A model generated the notes under the pieces. That model was given only the letters and a program-made list of their open reading frames with translations. It was not told where the DNA came from and made no database searches. A stretch of 64,000 nt of DNA, from positions 1 to 64,000 of the forward strand of contig NZ_JBHRSK010000012.1 of the NCBI RefSeq assembly GCF_042643245.1. The letters are read 5' to 3'. Position 1 is the stretch's first letter; every line of letters starts with the position of its first letter. Shown piece by piece: positions 7,433 through 16,787 of the stretch. Position numbers and translations under genes: made by a program. The DNA is from Acidimangrovimonas pyrenivorans (GTDB taxonomy: Bacteria > Pseudomonadota > Alphaproteobacteria > Rhodobacterales > Rhodobacteraceae).

Positions 7433-10400
7433 ATGAGCCACCTGCTCGACAGACTGAACTTCCTCCAGTCGAAGGAACTGGAACGCTTCTCTAACGGCCA
7501 CGGACAGGTGACCCGCGAGAGCCGCGACTGGGAGGACACCTACAGAAACCGCTGGCGCCACGACAAGATCGTGCGCTCGACCCACGGGGTGAACTGCACC
7601 GGGTCGTGCAGCTGGAAGATCTACGTCAAGTCCGGGATCGTCACCTGGGAAACCCAGCAGACCGACTATCCCCGCACCCGGCCGGGCCTGCCCAACCACG
7701 AGCCGCGCGGCTGCGCCCGCGGCGCCTCCTACAGCTGGTATCTCTATTCCGCGGCGCGGATGAAGCACCCGATGGTGCGCGGCTCGCTGCTGCGGATGTG
7801 GCGCGAGAAGCGCAAGACGCTGGCGCCCGTTGAGGCCTGGAGCGCGATCCAGGCCGACCCGATCCTGCGCGCCGAATACACGCGCAACCGCGGCAAGGGC
7901 GGCTTCGTCCGCGCCAGCTGGGACGAGGCGACCGAGCTTGCCGCCGCCGCCAACGCCTACACGGCGAAGAAATACGGCCCCGACCGGGTCTTCGGCTTCT
8001 CGCCGATCCCGGCGATGTCGATGGTCTCCTACGCCGCCGGCGCCCGCTACCTGTCGCTGATGGGCGGCACCTGCCTGTCCTTCTACGACTGGTATTGCGA
8101 CCTGCCGCCGGCCAGCCCCCAGACCTGGGGCGAGCAGACCGACGTGCCGGAATCGGCCGACTGGTACAATGCCGGTTTCCTGCTGATCTGGGGCTCGAAC
8201 GTGCCGCAGACCCGGACGCCCGACGCCCATTTCTATACCGAGGCGCGCTATCGCGGCACCAAGTCCGCGGTCATCTGCCCCGACTATTCCGAGGCCTCCA
8301 AGTTCGGCGATATCTGGCTCAACCCGAAACAGGGCACCGACAGCGCACTGGCGATGGCGATGGGCCACGTGATCCTGCGCGAGTATCACCTCGACCGGCA
8401 GGCCGCCTATTTCGAGGATTACGCGCGGCGCTATTCCGACATGCCGATGCTGGTGCGGCTGGATGAAAGGGACGGCCGCTATCTGCCCGGCAAGATGCTG
8501 CGTGCCGCCGACCTGGCCAAGGGGCTGGGCGAGACCAACAACCCGGACTGGAAGACCGTGGCCTATGATGAAGCCGCTGGCGACATGGTCGTGCCCAACG
8601 GCTCGATCGGCTTCCGCTGGGGCGAAGAGGGCAAGTGGAACCTCGAGGAGCGCGCCGGCAGCGCCGGGACCAGGCTGCGGCTGAGCCAGATCCTCGAGGA
8701 GGATCACGACGATGTCGTCGGCGTCGACTTCCCCTATTTCGGCGGCGCGGCGACCGGGACCTTCGTCAAGTGCGAGCACCCCGAGGTGCTGACCCGCAAT
8801 GTGCCTGTCCGCAGCGTCAGTCTGGCGGATGGTTCCGAGGCGCTGGTGGCGACGGTGTTCGACCTGCTTTGCGCCAATTACGGGCTCGACCGCGGCCTCG
8901 GCGGCGACTGGGTCAGCCACGACTTCAATGACGACCTGCCCTACACGCCGGCCTGGGCCGAGAAGATCACCGGGGTGAAGGCCGAGAAAATCATCGCCGT
9001 GGCGCGCGAATTCGCCACCAATGCCGAGAAGACCCAGGGCAAGTCGATGGTCATCCTCGGGGCCGGTCTGAACCACTGGTACCACATGGACATGAACTAC
9101 CGCGGCATCATCAACATGCTGGTGATGTGCGGTTGCGTCGGCCAGTCCGGCGGCGGCTGGAGCCACTATGTCGGCCAGGAGAAGCTGCGCCCGCAGACCG
9201 GCTGGCTGCCCTTGGCCTTCGGTCTCGACTGGAACCGGCCCCCGCGGCAGATGAACGGCACCTCGGCCTTCTACGCCCATACCGACCAGTGGCGCTACGA
9301 GACGCTGGGGGCGGGCGAGATCCTGTCGCCGACCGCGCCCGAGGGCGACTGGGACGTCTCGCTGATCGACTACAACATCCGGGCCGAGCGGATGGGCTGG
9401 CTGCCTTCGGCGCCGCAGCTCAAGACCAACCCGCTCGAAGTGGCCAAGGCCGCCAAGGCCGCCGGGATGGAGCCGAAGGACTACGTTGCCGAGAAGCTCA
9501 AGTCGGGCGAATTGCAGATGTCCTGCGAGGACCCGGACGCGCCCGAGAACTGGATGCGCAACCTCTATGTCTGGCGTTCGAACCTGCTCGGCTCGTCGGG
9601 CAAGGGGCACGAGTATTTCATCAAGCACCTGCTCGGCACCGACAGCGGCGTGATCGGCAAGGACCTGGGCGAAGAGGGCCGGGCCAAGCCGAAAGAGGCC
9701 GTCTGGCACGACGAGGCGCCGCAGGGCAAGCTCGACCTGCTGGTCTGCATCGACTTCCGGATGTCGACCACGGCGGTCTACTCGGACGTCGTCCTGCCGA
9801 CGGCAAGCTGGTACGAGAAGAACGACCTCAACACCAGCGACATGCACCCGTTCATCCACCCGCTGCAGGCGGCGGTCGATCCGGCCTACGAGTCGAAATC
9901 CGACTGGGAGATCTTCAAGGCGATCGCCAAGAAGCTGCAGCAGGTGTCCGAGGGTGTGCTGGGGGTCGAAACCGACATCGTCCAGGCGCCGATCCTGCAT
10001 GACACGGCGGGCGAGCTGGCCCAGCCCGACGTGCTGGACTGGAAGAAGGGCGAATGCGACCTGATCCCGGGCAAGACAGCGCCGAACTACGTTGCCGTCG
10101 AGCGCGACTATACCGCGATCTACGACCGCTTCGTCGCCGTCGGGCCGCTGCTCGACAAGCTGGGCAACGGCGGCAAGGGGATCGGCTGGGACACCAAGGT
10201 CGAAGTCGAGGAGCTGCGCAGGCTCAACGGCGTCTGGCAGGACGGCCCGGCCAAGGGCTGCGCCAAGATCGAGACCGACATCGACGCGACCGAGGTGATC
10301 CTGATGCTGGCGCCCGAGACCAACGGCGAGGTGGCGGTCAAGGCCTGGGGGGCGCTCGAAAAGCCCACCGGCCGCGGCCACAAGCACCTGGCCGAGGGGC

Positions 10401-11161
10401 AGGAGCACACCAAGATCCGCTTCCGCGACATCGCCGCCCAGCCGCGCAAGATCATCTCGTCGCCGACCTGGTCGGGGATCGAGAGCGAGGAGGTCTGCTA
10501 CAATGCCGGCTACACCAACGTCCACGAGTTGATCCCGTGGCGTACCCTGTCGGGCCGTCAGCAGCTCTACCAGGATCACCTGTGGATGCGGGCCTTCGGC
10601 GAGGGCTTCGTCTCGTACCGGCCGCCGGTCGACCTCAAGACGGTGACACAGGAGGTGCTGGCCGGCGACGACAAGCATGTCGTGCTGAACTTCATCACCC
10701 CGCACCAGAAATGGGGCATCCACTCGACCTATTCCGACAACCTGCTGATGCTGACGCTGAACCGCGGCGGGCCGGTGGTCTGGATCTCGGAGGTCGACGC
10801 CAGGAAGGCCGGGATCGAGGATAACGACTGGATCGAGGCCTACAACGCCAACGGCGCCCTCACCGCCCGGGCGGTCGTCTCGCAGCGCATGAAGGAAGGC
10901 ACGGTCTTCATGTATCACGCGCAGGAGAAGATCATCAACACGCCCGGCTCGCAGAAGACCGGCCTGCGCGGCGGCATCCACAACTCGGTGACCCGCGCGA
11001 CGCTGAAGCCGACCCACATGATCGGCGGCTACGCCCAGCTGTCCTGGGGTTTCAACTACTACGGCACCGTCGGCGCCAACCGCGACGAATTCGTCGTCGT
11101 CCGCAAGATGAACAAGATCGACTGGCTCGACCAGCCGGCCAAACAGGAGGCCGCAGAATGA
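7433..11161 (+). CDS. narG: Respiratory nitrate reductase alpha subunit NarG
   Basis: Catalytic subunit of membrane-bound nitrate reductase; it reduces nitrate to nitrite on the cytoplasmic face using a molybdenum bis-MGD cofactor and the FS0 [4Fe-4S] cluster. The 1242-residue protein matches the usual length (about 1245). FS0 ligands are visible as H51, C55, C59 and C94. The molybdenum-ligand aspartate is D223 in YDWYCDLPPAS, corresponding to D222 of E. coli. The N-terminus lacks a cleavable twin-arginine signal, as expected for the cytoplasm-facing enzyme. GAGGAG precedes the start. The stop codon overlaps the narH start (ATGA), implying coupled translation. Confidence 0.98.
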   Translation: MSHLLDRLNFLQSKELERFSNGHGQVTRESRDWEDTYRNRWRHDKIVRSTHGVNCTGSCSWKIYVKSGIVTWETQQTDYPRTRPGLPNHEPRGCARGASYSWYLYSAARMKHPMVRGSLLRMWREKRKTLAPVEAWSAIQADPILRAEYTRNRGKGGFVRASWDEATELAAAANAYTAKKYGPDRVFGFSPIPAMSMVSYAAGARYLSLMGGTCLSFYDWYCDLPPASPQTWGEQTDVPESADWYNAGFLLIWGSNVPQTRTPDAHFYTEARYRGTKSAVICPDYSEASKFGDIWLNPKQGTDSALAMAMGHVILREYHLDRQAAYFEDYARRYSDMPMLVRLDERDGRYLPGKMLRAADLAKGLGETNNPDWKTVAYDEAAGDMVVPNGSIGFRWGEEGKWNLEERAGSAGTRLRLSQILEEDHDDVVGVDFPYFGGAATGTFVKCEHPEVLTRNVPVRSVSLADGSEALVATVFDLLCANYGLDRGLGGDWVSHDFNDDLPYTPAWAEKITGVKAEKIIAVAREFATNAEKTQGKSMVILGAGLNHWYHMDMNYRGIINMLVMCGCVGQSGGGWSHYVGQEKLRPQTGWLPLAFGLDWNRPPRQMNGTSAFYAHTDQWRYETLGAGEILSPTAPEGDWDVSLIDYNIRAERMGWLPSAPQLKTNPLEVAKAAKAAGMEPKDYVAEKLKSGELQMSCEDPDAPENWMRNLYVWRSNLLGSSGKGHEYFIKHLLGTDSGVIGKDLGEEGRAKPKEAVWHDEAPQGKLDLLVCIDFRMSTTAVYSDVVLPTASWYEKNDLNTSDMHPFIHPLQAAVDPAYESKSDWEIFKAIAKKLQQVSEGVLGVETDIVQAPILHDTAGELAQPDVLDWKKGECDLIPGKTAPNYVAVERDYTAIYDRFVAVGPLLDKLGNGGKGIGWDTKVEVEELRRLNGVWQDGPAKGCAKIETDIDATEVILMLAPETNGEVAVKAWGALEKPTGRGHKHLAEGQEHTKIRFRDIAAQPRKIISSPTWSGIESEEVCYNAGYTNVHELIPWRTLSGRQQLYQDHLWMRAFGEGFVSYRPPVDLKTVTQEVLAGDDKHVVLNFITPHQKWGIHSTYSDNLLMLTLNRGGPVVWISEVDARKAGIEDNDWIEAYNANGALTARAVVSQRMKEGTVFMYHAQEKIINTPGSQKTGLRGGIHNSVTRATLKPTHMIGGYAQLSWGFNYYGTVGANRDEFVVVRKMNKIDWLDQPAKQEAAE

Positions 11162-12681
11162 GAGTGCGCGCGCAAATCGGCATGGTGCTGAACCTCGACA
11201 AGTGCATCGGGTGCCACACCTGCTCCGTGACCTGCAAGAACGTCTGGACCAGCCGCGACGGCGTCGAATACGCGTGGTTCAACAATGTCGAGACCAAGCC
11301 GGGCACCGGCTATCCGACCGACTGGGAAAACCAGAAACGCTGGAACGGCGGCTGGCGGCGGACCCGCGGCGGCAAGCTGATCCCGCGCCAGGGCTCGAAA
11401 TGGCGGATCGCGGCGAACATCTTCGCCAATCCCGACCTGCCCGAGATCGACGACTATTACGAGCCGTTCGATTTCGACTATGCCCACCTCGCCAACGCAC
11501 CGCAGACCGACGCCTTCCCGACCGCCCGGCCGCGCTCGAAGATCACCGGCGAGCGGATCGAGAAGATCGAGAAGGGCCCGAACTGGGAGGAAATCCTGGG
11601 CGGCGAATTCGCGAAACGGTCGCAGGACTACAATTTCGAGGGCGTCCAGAAGGAGATCTACGGCGAATACGAGAACACCTTCATGATGTATCTCCCGAGG
11701 CTGTGCGAGCATTGCCTCAACCCGGCCTGCGCCGCCTCCTGCCCCTCGGGCGCGATCTACAAGCGCGAGGAGGACGGTGTCGTCCTGATCGACCAGGAGA
11801 AATGCCGGGGCTGGCGGATGTGCGTCTCGGGCTGCCCCTACAAGAAGGTCTATTACAACTGGTCGACCGGCAAATCCGAGAAATGCACCCTGTGCTATCC
11901 GCGGCTCGAATCCGGCCAGCCGACCGTTTGTTCGGAAACCTGCGTCGGCCGCATCCGCTATCTCGGCGTCATCCTCTACGACGCCGACAAGATCGAGGCG
12001 GCCGCCAACGCGCCGACCGAACAGCAGCTCTATGACGCCCAGCTCGATGTCTTCCTCGACCCGCACGATCCGGTGGTGATCGAGACCGCGCGGGCCGACG
12101 GCGTGCCCGAGGAGTGGATCGAGTCGGCGCAGAACAGCCCGATCTGGAAGATGGCGATGGAGTGGAAGGTCGCCTTCCCGCTGCACCCGGAATACCGGAC
12201 GCTGCCGATGGTCTGGTACATCCCGCCGCTCAGCCCGATCCAGAACGCGGCCGAGGCCGGGGCCATCGGCATGGACGGCGCGATGCCGGACGTGCGCAAC
12301 CTGCGCATCCCGCTGCGCTACCTCGCCAACATGCTGACGGCGGGTGACGAGGCGCCGATCGCCAATGCGCTGGAACGGATGCTGGCGATGCGGGCCTACA
12401 TGCGGGCCAAGACGGTGGACGGCGTCATCGACGAGGGCATCGCCGCGCGTGTCGGCCTCTCGGGCCGGGTGATCGAGGAGATGTACAGGATCATGGCGCT
12501 GGCCGATTACGAGGACCGCTTCGTGATCCCGACGACCCACCGAGAGCAGGTCGAGGACGCCTATGACATCCGCACCGGCGAGGGCTTTACCGATTGCAAC
12601 AGCTGCTCCACCGGGATGTCGAAGGGCTCGCTCTTCGGCGGCCAGAAGCGGCCACTGAAGATGCCGCAGGAGGTACAGTGA
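11158..12681 (+). CDS. narH: Respiratory nitrate reductase beta subunit NarH
   Basis: Electron-transfer subunit of 507 residues that wires NarI haems to NarG through four Fe-S clusters. Cysteine groups are clear: CIGCHTCSVTC from C16; CEHCLNPACAASC; CRGWRMCVSGC, with tryptophan (W219) in the place of a cysteine, which gives the [3Fe-4S] cluster; and CTLC...CSETC. The first group begins at C16, as in E. coli NarH. The start overlaps the narG stop by 4 nt and the stop overlaps the narJ start by 1 nt. Confidence 0.98.
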   Translation: MRVRAQIGMVLNLDKCIGCHTCSVTCKNVWTSRDGVEYAWFNNVETKPGTGYPTDWENQKRWNGGWRRTRGGKLIPRQGSKWRIAANIFANPDLPEIDDYYEPFDFDYAHLANAPQTDAFPTARPRSKITGERIEKIEKGPNWEEILGGEFAKRSQDYNFEGVQKEIYGEYENTFMMYLPRLCEHCLNPACAASCPSGAIYKREEDGVVLIDQEKCRGWRMCVSGCPYKKVYYNWSTGKSEKCTLCYPRLESGQPTVCSETCVGRIRYLGVILYDADKIEAAANAPTEQQLYDAQLDVFLDPHDPVVIETARADGVPEEWIESAQNSPIWKMAMEWKVAFPLHPEYRTLPMVWYIPPLSPIQNAAEAGAIGMDGAMPDVRNLRIPLRYLANMLTAGDEAPIANALERMLAMRAYMRAKTVDGVIDEGIAARVGLSGRVIEEMYRIMALADYEDRFVIPTTHREQVEDAYDIRTGEGFTDCNSCSTGMSKGSLFGGQKRPLKMPQEVQ

Positions 12682-13385
12682 TGGACAAGACCCTGAAAAC
12701 CCTGTCGCTGCTGCTCAGCTACCCGACCGAGGAGTTGCAGCAGGCGCTGCCCGAACTCTGCACCGTGCTGACCCGCGATGGCCGGCTGACCGACATCCTG
12801 CGGCGCCATCTCAGGCCGTTGCTGCACGAGCTCGAGGTGGGCGACATCTACGCGCTGCAGGCGCGTTACGTCGACCTGTTCGACCGCAGCCGCAGCCTGT
12901 CGCTCAACCTGTTCGAGCATGTCCACGGCGAGAGCCGCGACCGCGGCGGCGCCATGGTCAGCCTGCTGGAAACCTACCGCGCCGGCGGCTTCGAGCCGGC
13001 GACGACCGAGCTGCCCGACCACCTGCCGGTGCTGCTGGAATACCTGTCGCTGCGGCCGGAAGAAGAGGTGACCGAGATCCTGGCCGATGCCGCCCATATC
13101 CTCGCCGCGCTCGAGGCCCGGCTGGTGATGCGCGAAAGCGCCTATTCGGCGGTCTTCAGCCTTGTTCTCCACCTTGTCGGGGCGCGGGCCGATGCCGGCG
13201 CGGTCGCCCATCTGCTCGAGCGGCCCGAGGACGACCCGGACGATCTCGAACAGCTCGACGCGCTCTGGGAGGAGACCGAGGTCACCTTCGGTCCCGACCC
13301 CAATGCCGGCTGCCCGCAGGTGCGCGACATGCTCGCGCGGATGGACACGCCCCAAACGCGCCCCGCCCGGACCGCGGCGGAATGA
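12681..13385 (+). CDS. narJ: Nitrate reductase assembly chaperone NarJ
   Basis: Dedicated chaperone (234 residues) of the NarJ/DmsD/TorD helical family. It binds apo-NarG in the cytoplasm and allows molybdenum cofactor and FS0 insertion before membrane attachment. Family marks are LLLSYPTEELQ at the N-terminus, LQARYVDLFDR, and the conserved LFEHVHGESRDRG stretch near residues 75-87. The start at 12681 overlaps the narH stop as TGATG, so translation is probably coupled. An in-frame opening further upstream lies within narH and is not used. The C-terminal tail is acidic, then proline-rich. Confidence 0.95.
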   Translation: MDKTLKTLSLLLSYPTEELQQALPELCTVLTRDGRLTDILRRHLRPLLHELEVGDIYALQARYVDLFDRSRSLSLNLFEHVHGESRDRGGAMVSLLETYRAGGFEPATTELPDHLPVLLEYLSLRPEEEVTEILADAAHILAALEARLVMRESAYSAVFSLVLHLVGARADAGAVAHLLERPEDDPDDLEQLDALWEETEVTFGPDPNAGCPQVRDMLARMDTPQTRPARTAAE

Positions 13386-13396
13386 CGGAGGCTCAG

Positions 13397-14173
13397 ATGA
13401 ACAACTTCTTCTTCGGCATCTACCCCTACATCGCGCTCAGCGTGATGATCTTCGGCTCGATCGCCCGTTACGAGCGCGACCCCTTCACCTGGAAAAGTTC
13501 GTCGAGCCAGCTGCTGCGCCGCAAGCAGCTGGTGCTGGGGTCGATCCTGTTCCATGTCGGCGTGCTGACCATCCTGGTCGGCCATGTCGCCGGGTTGCTG
13601 ACGCCGGTCTGGATCATCGACGCGCTCGGCATCGGCCATGCCTTCAAGCAGGTCGTCGCGATGACGGTCGGCGGCATCGCCGGGGTGATGGCGCTCATTG
13701 GCGGCGGCATGCTGTTCCACCGCCGCTGGACCGACCCGCGCATCCGCAAGACCTCCTCGGTCGCCGATATCGGCATCCTCGGGCTGCTGTTGCTGCAGCT
13801 GCTGCTCGGCGTCAGCACAATCTTCGCCTCGGCCCGGCATCTCGACGGCCACGAGATGCTGAAATTCATGCATTGGGCCCAGGGCATTCTGACCTTCCGC
13901 CCGGACGCGGCGGCGCAGATCGCCGACGTGGCACTGATCTTCAAGCTGCATATCGTCTGCGGGCTGACGATCTTCCTGCTGTTCCCCTTCACCCGGCTGG
14001 TCCACATGCTCTCGGTTCCGGTCCGCTATTTCTGGCGCCCCGGTTACCAGATCGTGCGCTCGCGCCGGACCACGCCGCTGCCGTCGCATAGCGATGCCGA
14101 GATCGCGCGGGCGAAGGTGGCCTCGGCCAAGGCGGCCCCGGCCGGGCCGCGCGCGCCCTCGTTGGCGGAGTAG
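13397..14173 (+). CDS. narI: Respiratory nitrate reductase gamma subunit NarI (cytochrome b)
   Basis: Five-helix membrane cytochrome b that oxidises quinol and passes electrons to NarH. From the chosen start (258 residues) the haem ligands are H53 and H63 (10 apart) plus a pair 18 residues apart in FKLHIV and RLVHML, the same spacings as E. coli H56/H66 and H187/H205. The start at 13397 is preferred over ATG 13382 because GGAGG lies 5 nt before it and it aligns with the usual N-terminus MNNFFFGIYPYI. A charged, alanine-rich tail of about 45 residues follows the last helix. The next gene begins 4 nt after the stop. Confidence 0.96.
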   Translation: MNNFFFGIYPYIALSVMIFGSIARYERDPFTWKSSSSQLLRRKQLVLGSILFHVGVLTILVGHVAGLLTPVWIIDALGIGHAFKQVVAMTVGGIAGVMALIGGGMLFHRRWTDPRIRKTSSVADIGILGLLLLQLLLGVSTIFASARHLDGHEMLKFMHWAQGILTFRPDAAAQIADVALIFKLHIVCGLTIFLLFPFTRLVHMLSVPVRYFWRPGYQIVRSRRTTPLPSHSDAEIARAKVASAKAAPAGPRAPSLAE

Positions 14174-14177
14174 GGCC

Positions 14178-14975
14178 ATGAACAAGCCCCTGTTTCCCGA
14201 AGTGGTCGTGAACGGCCAGAAAATCCCCCCGGCGGCGATCGCCGCCGAGGCCCAGCACCACGACGCCCCGGCCGACAAGCCCGGTCATGCCTGGCGCAAG
14301 GCGGCGCATGCCCTGGCGGTGCGGGCGCTGCTGCTGCAGGAGGCCGAGCGGCGCGGCATCGAGGCCGATCCCGAGGAGATCGCTCCCGGGCAATGCGAGA
14401 CCGAAGAGGAGGCCCGGCTGCGGGCATTGCTGGATGAGGCGATCGAGGTGGCGGCGCCGGACGAGGCCGCGATCCGCGCCGAATGGGCGCGCGATCCCGA
14501 CCGGTTCCGCGCCCCGCCGCTATGGGAGGCCGCGCATATCCTGATCGCCTGCGACCCGCGCGACAAGGATCAGCGCGCAGCGGCCGAGGCGCGGGCCCGG
14601 GCTCTGACAAAGGAAGTCCTCGCGGCGCCGAAGGGCTTTGCCCGGCTGGCCGAGGAGAACAGCGATTGTTCCTCGCGCGGCGAGGGCGGGCTGCTGGGCC
14701 AGCTCGGCCCCGGCGACACGGTGCCGGAATTCGAGGCCGCGCTGCGCAGCCTGACCGAGGGCGAGATCACGGCGGCGCCGGTGCTCAGCCGCTTCGGCTG
14801 GCATATCATCCGCCTCGACGCGGCGGCCGAGGGCGCGCCCTTGCCCTACGAGACCGTCCGCCCCCGGATCGCCGAAGCGCTGGAGAAGGCGGCCTGGACG
14901 GCGGGCCTGCGCGATTTCGTCGCCACGCTCGCCGCCGCGGCCGAGATCTCCGGCGCCGATCTCGCGATCCATTGA
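14178..14975 (+). CDS. Parvulin-type peptidyl-prolyl isomerase in the nar operon
   Basis: Cytoplasmic prolyl isomerase of the parvulin (PpiC) family, 265 residues, with no signal peptide. The parvulin domain covers about residues 115-225: AAHILIACD, GFARLAEENSDCSSRGEGGLLG, GDTVPEFEAALRSLTEGEIT, and SRFGWHIIRLD. The N-terminal half is an alanine- and glutamate-rich helical region. It starts 4 nt after narI, so it is part of the nar transcription unit. A similar gene resembling NifM-type helpers is known beside nar genes in other proteobacteria; a role in maturing the nitrate reductase is inferred from position only. Confidence 0.88.
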   Translation: MNKPLFPEVVVNGQKIPPAAIAAEAQHHDAPADKPGHAWRKAAHALAVRALLLQEAERRGIEADPEEIAPGQCETEEEARLRALLDEAIEVAAPDEAAIRAEWARDPDRFRAPPLWEAAHILIACDPRDKDQRAAAEARARALTKEVLAAPKGFARLAEENSDCSSRGEGGLLGQLGPGDTVPEFEAALRSLTEGEITAAPVLSRFGWHIIRLDAAAEGAPLPYETVRPRIAEALEKAAWTAGLRDFVATLAAAAEISGADLAIH

Positions 14976-15039
14976 GGCGGGCCGATGCCGATCAGCGCGG
15001 CCGCGCCGTCCTGCCCTGTAGCCAAGAAGGAGCCCCCTC

Positions 15040-15561
15040 ATGTATTCGATCGCGACGGTGCGCAGCCCCGGACGGGGCGATACCGACCTGCTGCTGGCCC
15101 GCTTTGCCGAGCATGCCACGGGCCGCGGCCTGCGGGTCTGCGGCACGGTCCAGATCAATAGCGAACGCGTGCCTGCGCATGCCTGCGACATGGACATCAA
15201 GGTGCTGCCCGACGGGCCGGTGCTGCGCATCTCGCAGGCGCTGGGGGCCGGGTCGCGCGGCTGCCGGCTCGATCCGGCGGCGCTGGAACAGGCCGTCGCC
15301 GGCGTCGAACGCGCCCTGCAGGGCGGCGCCGACCTGCTGATCGTCAACAAGTTCGGCAAGATGGAGGCGGAGGGCCGCGGGCTGCGCGGGGTGATCGCCG
15401 AGGCGGTGGCGCGGTCGATCCCGGTGCTGGTCGGGGTGAACGGGCTGAATGCGGATGCGCTGGAGGATTTCGCCGCCGGCATGCGCCAGCCGCTCGCCCC
15501 GGACATCGCCGCGCTCAGCGCCTGGCTCGACGCCGTTCAGGCCGGCCGGGCGGTCGCCTGA
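15040..15561 (+). CDS. DUF2478 family protein, nar-linked
   Basis: Protein of 173 residues matching DUF2478, a family of unknown function with a P-loop-like fold, often found near molybdate or molybdoenzyme genes. The typical segment DLLIVNKFGKMEAEGRGLR (about 103-121) is present; a complete Walker A is not. AAGGAG precedes the ATG by about 8 nt. It follows the prolyl isomerase by 64 nt on the same strand and is probably last in the nar operon. A role linked to molybdenum cofactor supply or signalling is an inference from family context. Confidence 0.8.
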   Translation: MYSIATVRSPGRGDTDLLLARFAEHATGRGLRVCGTVQINSERVPAHACDMDIKVLPDGPVLRISQALGAGSRGCRLDPAALEQAVAGVERALQGGADLLIVNKFGKMEAEGRGLRGVIAEAVARSIPVLVGVNGLNADALEDFAAGMRQPLAPDIAALSAWLDAVQAGRAVA

Positions 15562-15583
15562 CAGGCCGCGTGCCGCGGGGCTG

Positions 15584-16603
15584 TCAGCCGACGAGCAGCT
15601 CCGCCACCGCCCGGCGCAGGACCGCCTCGTCCTCGGGATTGAAGACCGGGTTGCCGGCGCGATGGCCCCAGATCGACTCGATCGGGCGGAGCTCGGCGTT
15701 CGGCATCATCGCGGTCTCGATCTCGCTGTCCTCGGGCGTGAAGTAGAGATCGGTGCGCGACGGCATGACGATGCTGCGCGCCGTGATCGCGCCGAGCGCC
15801 GCGGCCAGATCGCCGTTGTAGAGCGCGTTGTCCGAGATGTCCGAGGCCATCCAGGTCTCGAGCCCGGCCAGCAGGTCATGGGCGTCGCGGCGCAGGAAGT
15901 TCGCCTCCCACGAGCGCACCAGGAAATCCTCGAGCGAGCTGAAGCCGGCCTGTTCGTAGAGCTTCTCGCGATAGAAGGCCTGCGACATCGCCCAGCCGGC
16001 ATAGACGCGGCCCATCGCCCGCAGCCCGCGCACGGGGTGGGCGGCGAAATGGTCGCCGCGCCAGTTCGGATCGCCGGTCAACGCCGCGCGGACGCCTTCG
16101 AGGAAGACCTTGTTGTGGATCGAGGTCCGGGCCGAGCCGCAGACGGCGCAGATACGCTCGACCCGGTCGGGAAAGATCGCGCCCCAGTGCAACGCCTGTT
16201 GCGCGCCCATCGACCAGCCATAGACCATCGCCAGCCGCTCGATGCCGAACTCCGCCTCGAGCATCCGGCGCTGGGCGTGGACGTTGTCCCAGTGGGTGAA
16301 GGTCGGGCAACGGTCCGGGCCGAACGGGGCGTCGAGGTTCGAGGGCGAGGACGACAGGCCGTTGCCGAACATGTTCGGGATGACGATGAACCACTCCCTC
16401 GGGTCCAGCACCCGGCCCGGCCCGATCAGCCACTCGGTGTCGTGATGCTGGGCGCCGTAGGAAGTCGGGTAGAGGATGACATTGGACTTGTCCCCGGCCA
16501 GCCGGCCATAGGTCTTGTAGGTGATCTGCGCGCGCGGCAGGGTGATCCCCCGCTGAAGCGTCAGGTTTTCGATCTCGAAGATCCGATGATCCGCCGATGC
16601 CAT
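15584..16603 (-). CDS. MetX-like alpha/beta hydrolase
   Basis: Alpha/beta-hydrolase of the homoserine O-acetyltransferase (MetX) family, 339 residues. The nucleophile is in GWSMGA (S131); the acid and base are probably the aspartate in PSRTDLYF and the histidine in IWGHRAG. True MetX enzymes acetylate homoserine for methionine synthesis, but many relatives are plain hydrolases, and this protein carries GWSMGAQQ where the MetX consensus is GGSMGGMQ. I therefore do not call it metX. GGGAGG lies 5 nt before the start at 16603; an upstream in-frame ATG lacks a site. Its 3' end converges on DUF2478 with only 22 nt between. Confidence 0.82.
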   Translation of the reverse strand: MASADHRIFEIENLTLQRGITLPRAQITYKTYGRLAGDKSNVILYPTSYGAQHHDTEWLIGPGRVLDPREWFIVIPNMFGNGLSSSPSNLDAPFGPDRCPTFTHWDNVHAQRRMLEAEFGIERLAMVYGWSMGAQQALHWGAIFPDRVERICAVCGSARTSIHNKVFLEGVRAALTGDPNWRGDHFAAHPVRGLRAMGRVYAGWAMSQAFYREKLYEQAGFSSLEDFLVRSWEANFLRRDAHDLLAGLETWMASDISDNALYNGDLAAALGAITARSIVMPSRTDLYFTPEDSEIETAMMPNAELRPIESIWGHRAGNPVFNPEDEAVLRRAVAELLVG

Positions 16604-16675
16604 GCGCGCCTCCCGATTCCGGGCCCGCAAGCTGCGGGGCCCTGCCTGCAATTCCTACCCTAGCGAAACCGGTGG

Positions 16676-16760
16676 TGGAAAAAAGGCATTTCCGGCCGTG
16701 CAGGGGGGGGGCCGCTCCCCTGCGAAGGGCAGAGAGACCGAGGCGGATCGGCCCCCCGCG
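16676..16760 (-). terminator. Possible terminator after the cysteine hydrolase gene
   Basis: GGGGGGCCG (16706-16714) pairs with CGGCCCCCC (16749-16757) around a 34-nt loop. On the minus strand a run of six T follows (plus A tract 16679-16684), about 20 nt beyond the stem. The run of nine G at 16703-16711 is the longest homopolymer I noticed in the region. Confidence 0.4.
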
Positions 16761-16787
16761 ATCATCCCGGCAGGCATGGCGGCGGTT

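Noticed and set aside
4577..11017. A 2146-residue minus-strand open frame opposite the nar genes
   Set aside because: It is an antisense shadow. Its composition (repetitive H, D, R, G, V) is what GC-rich third positions give on the opposite strand, and it has no domain. narK1-narG on the plus strand are certain.
15584..16603. metX, homoserine O-acetyltransferase
   Set aside because: Fold and triad fit, but the nucleophile motif and some conserved stretches differ from genuine MetX, and no methionine genes are nearby. Kept as MetX-like hydrolase.
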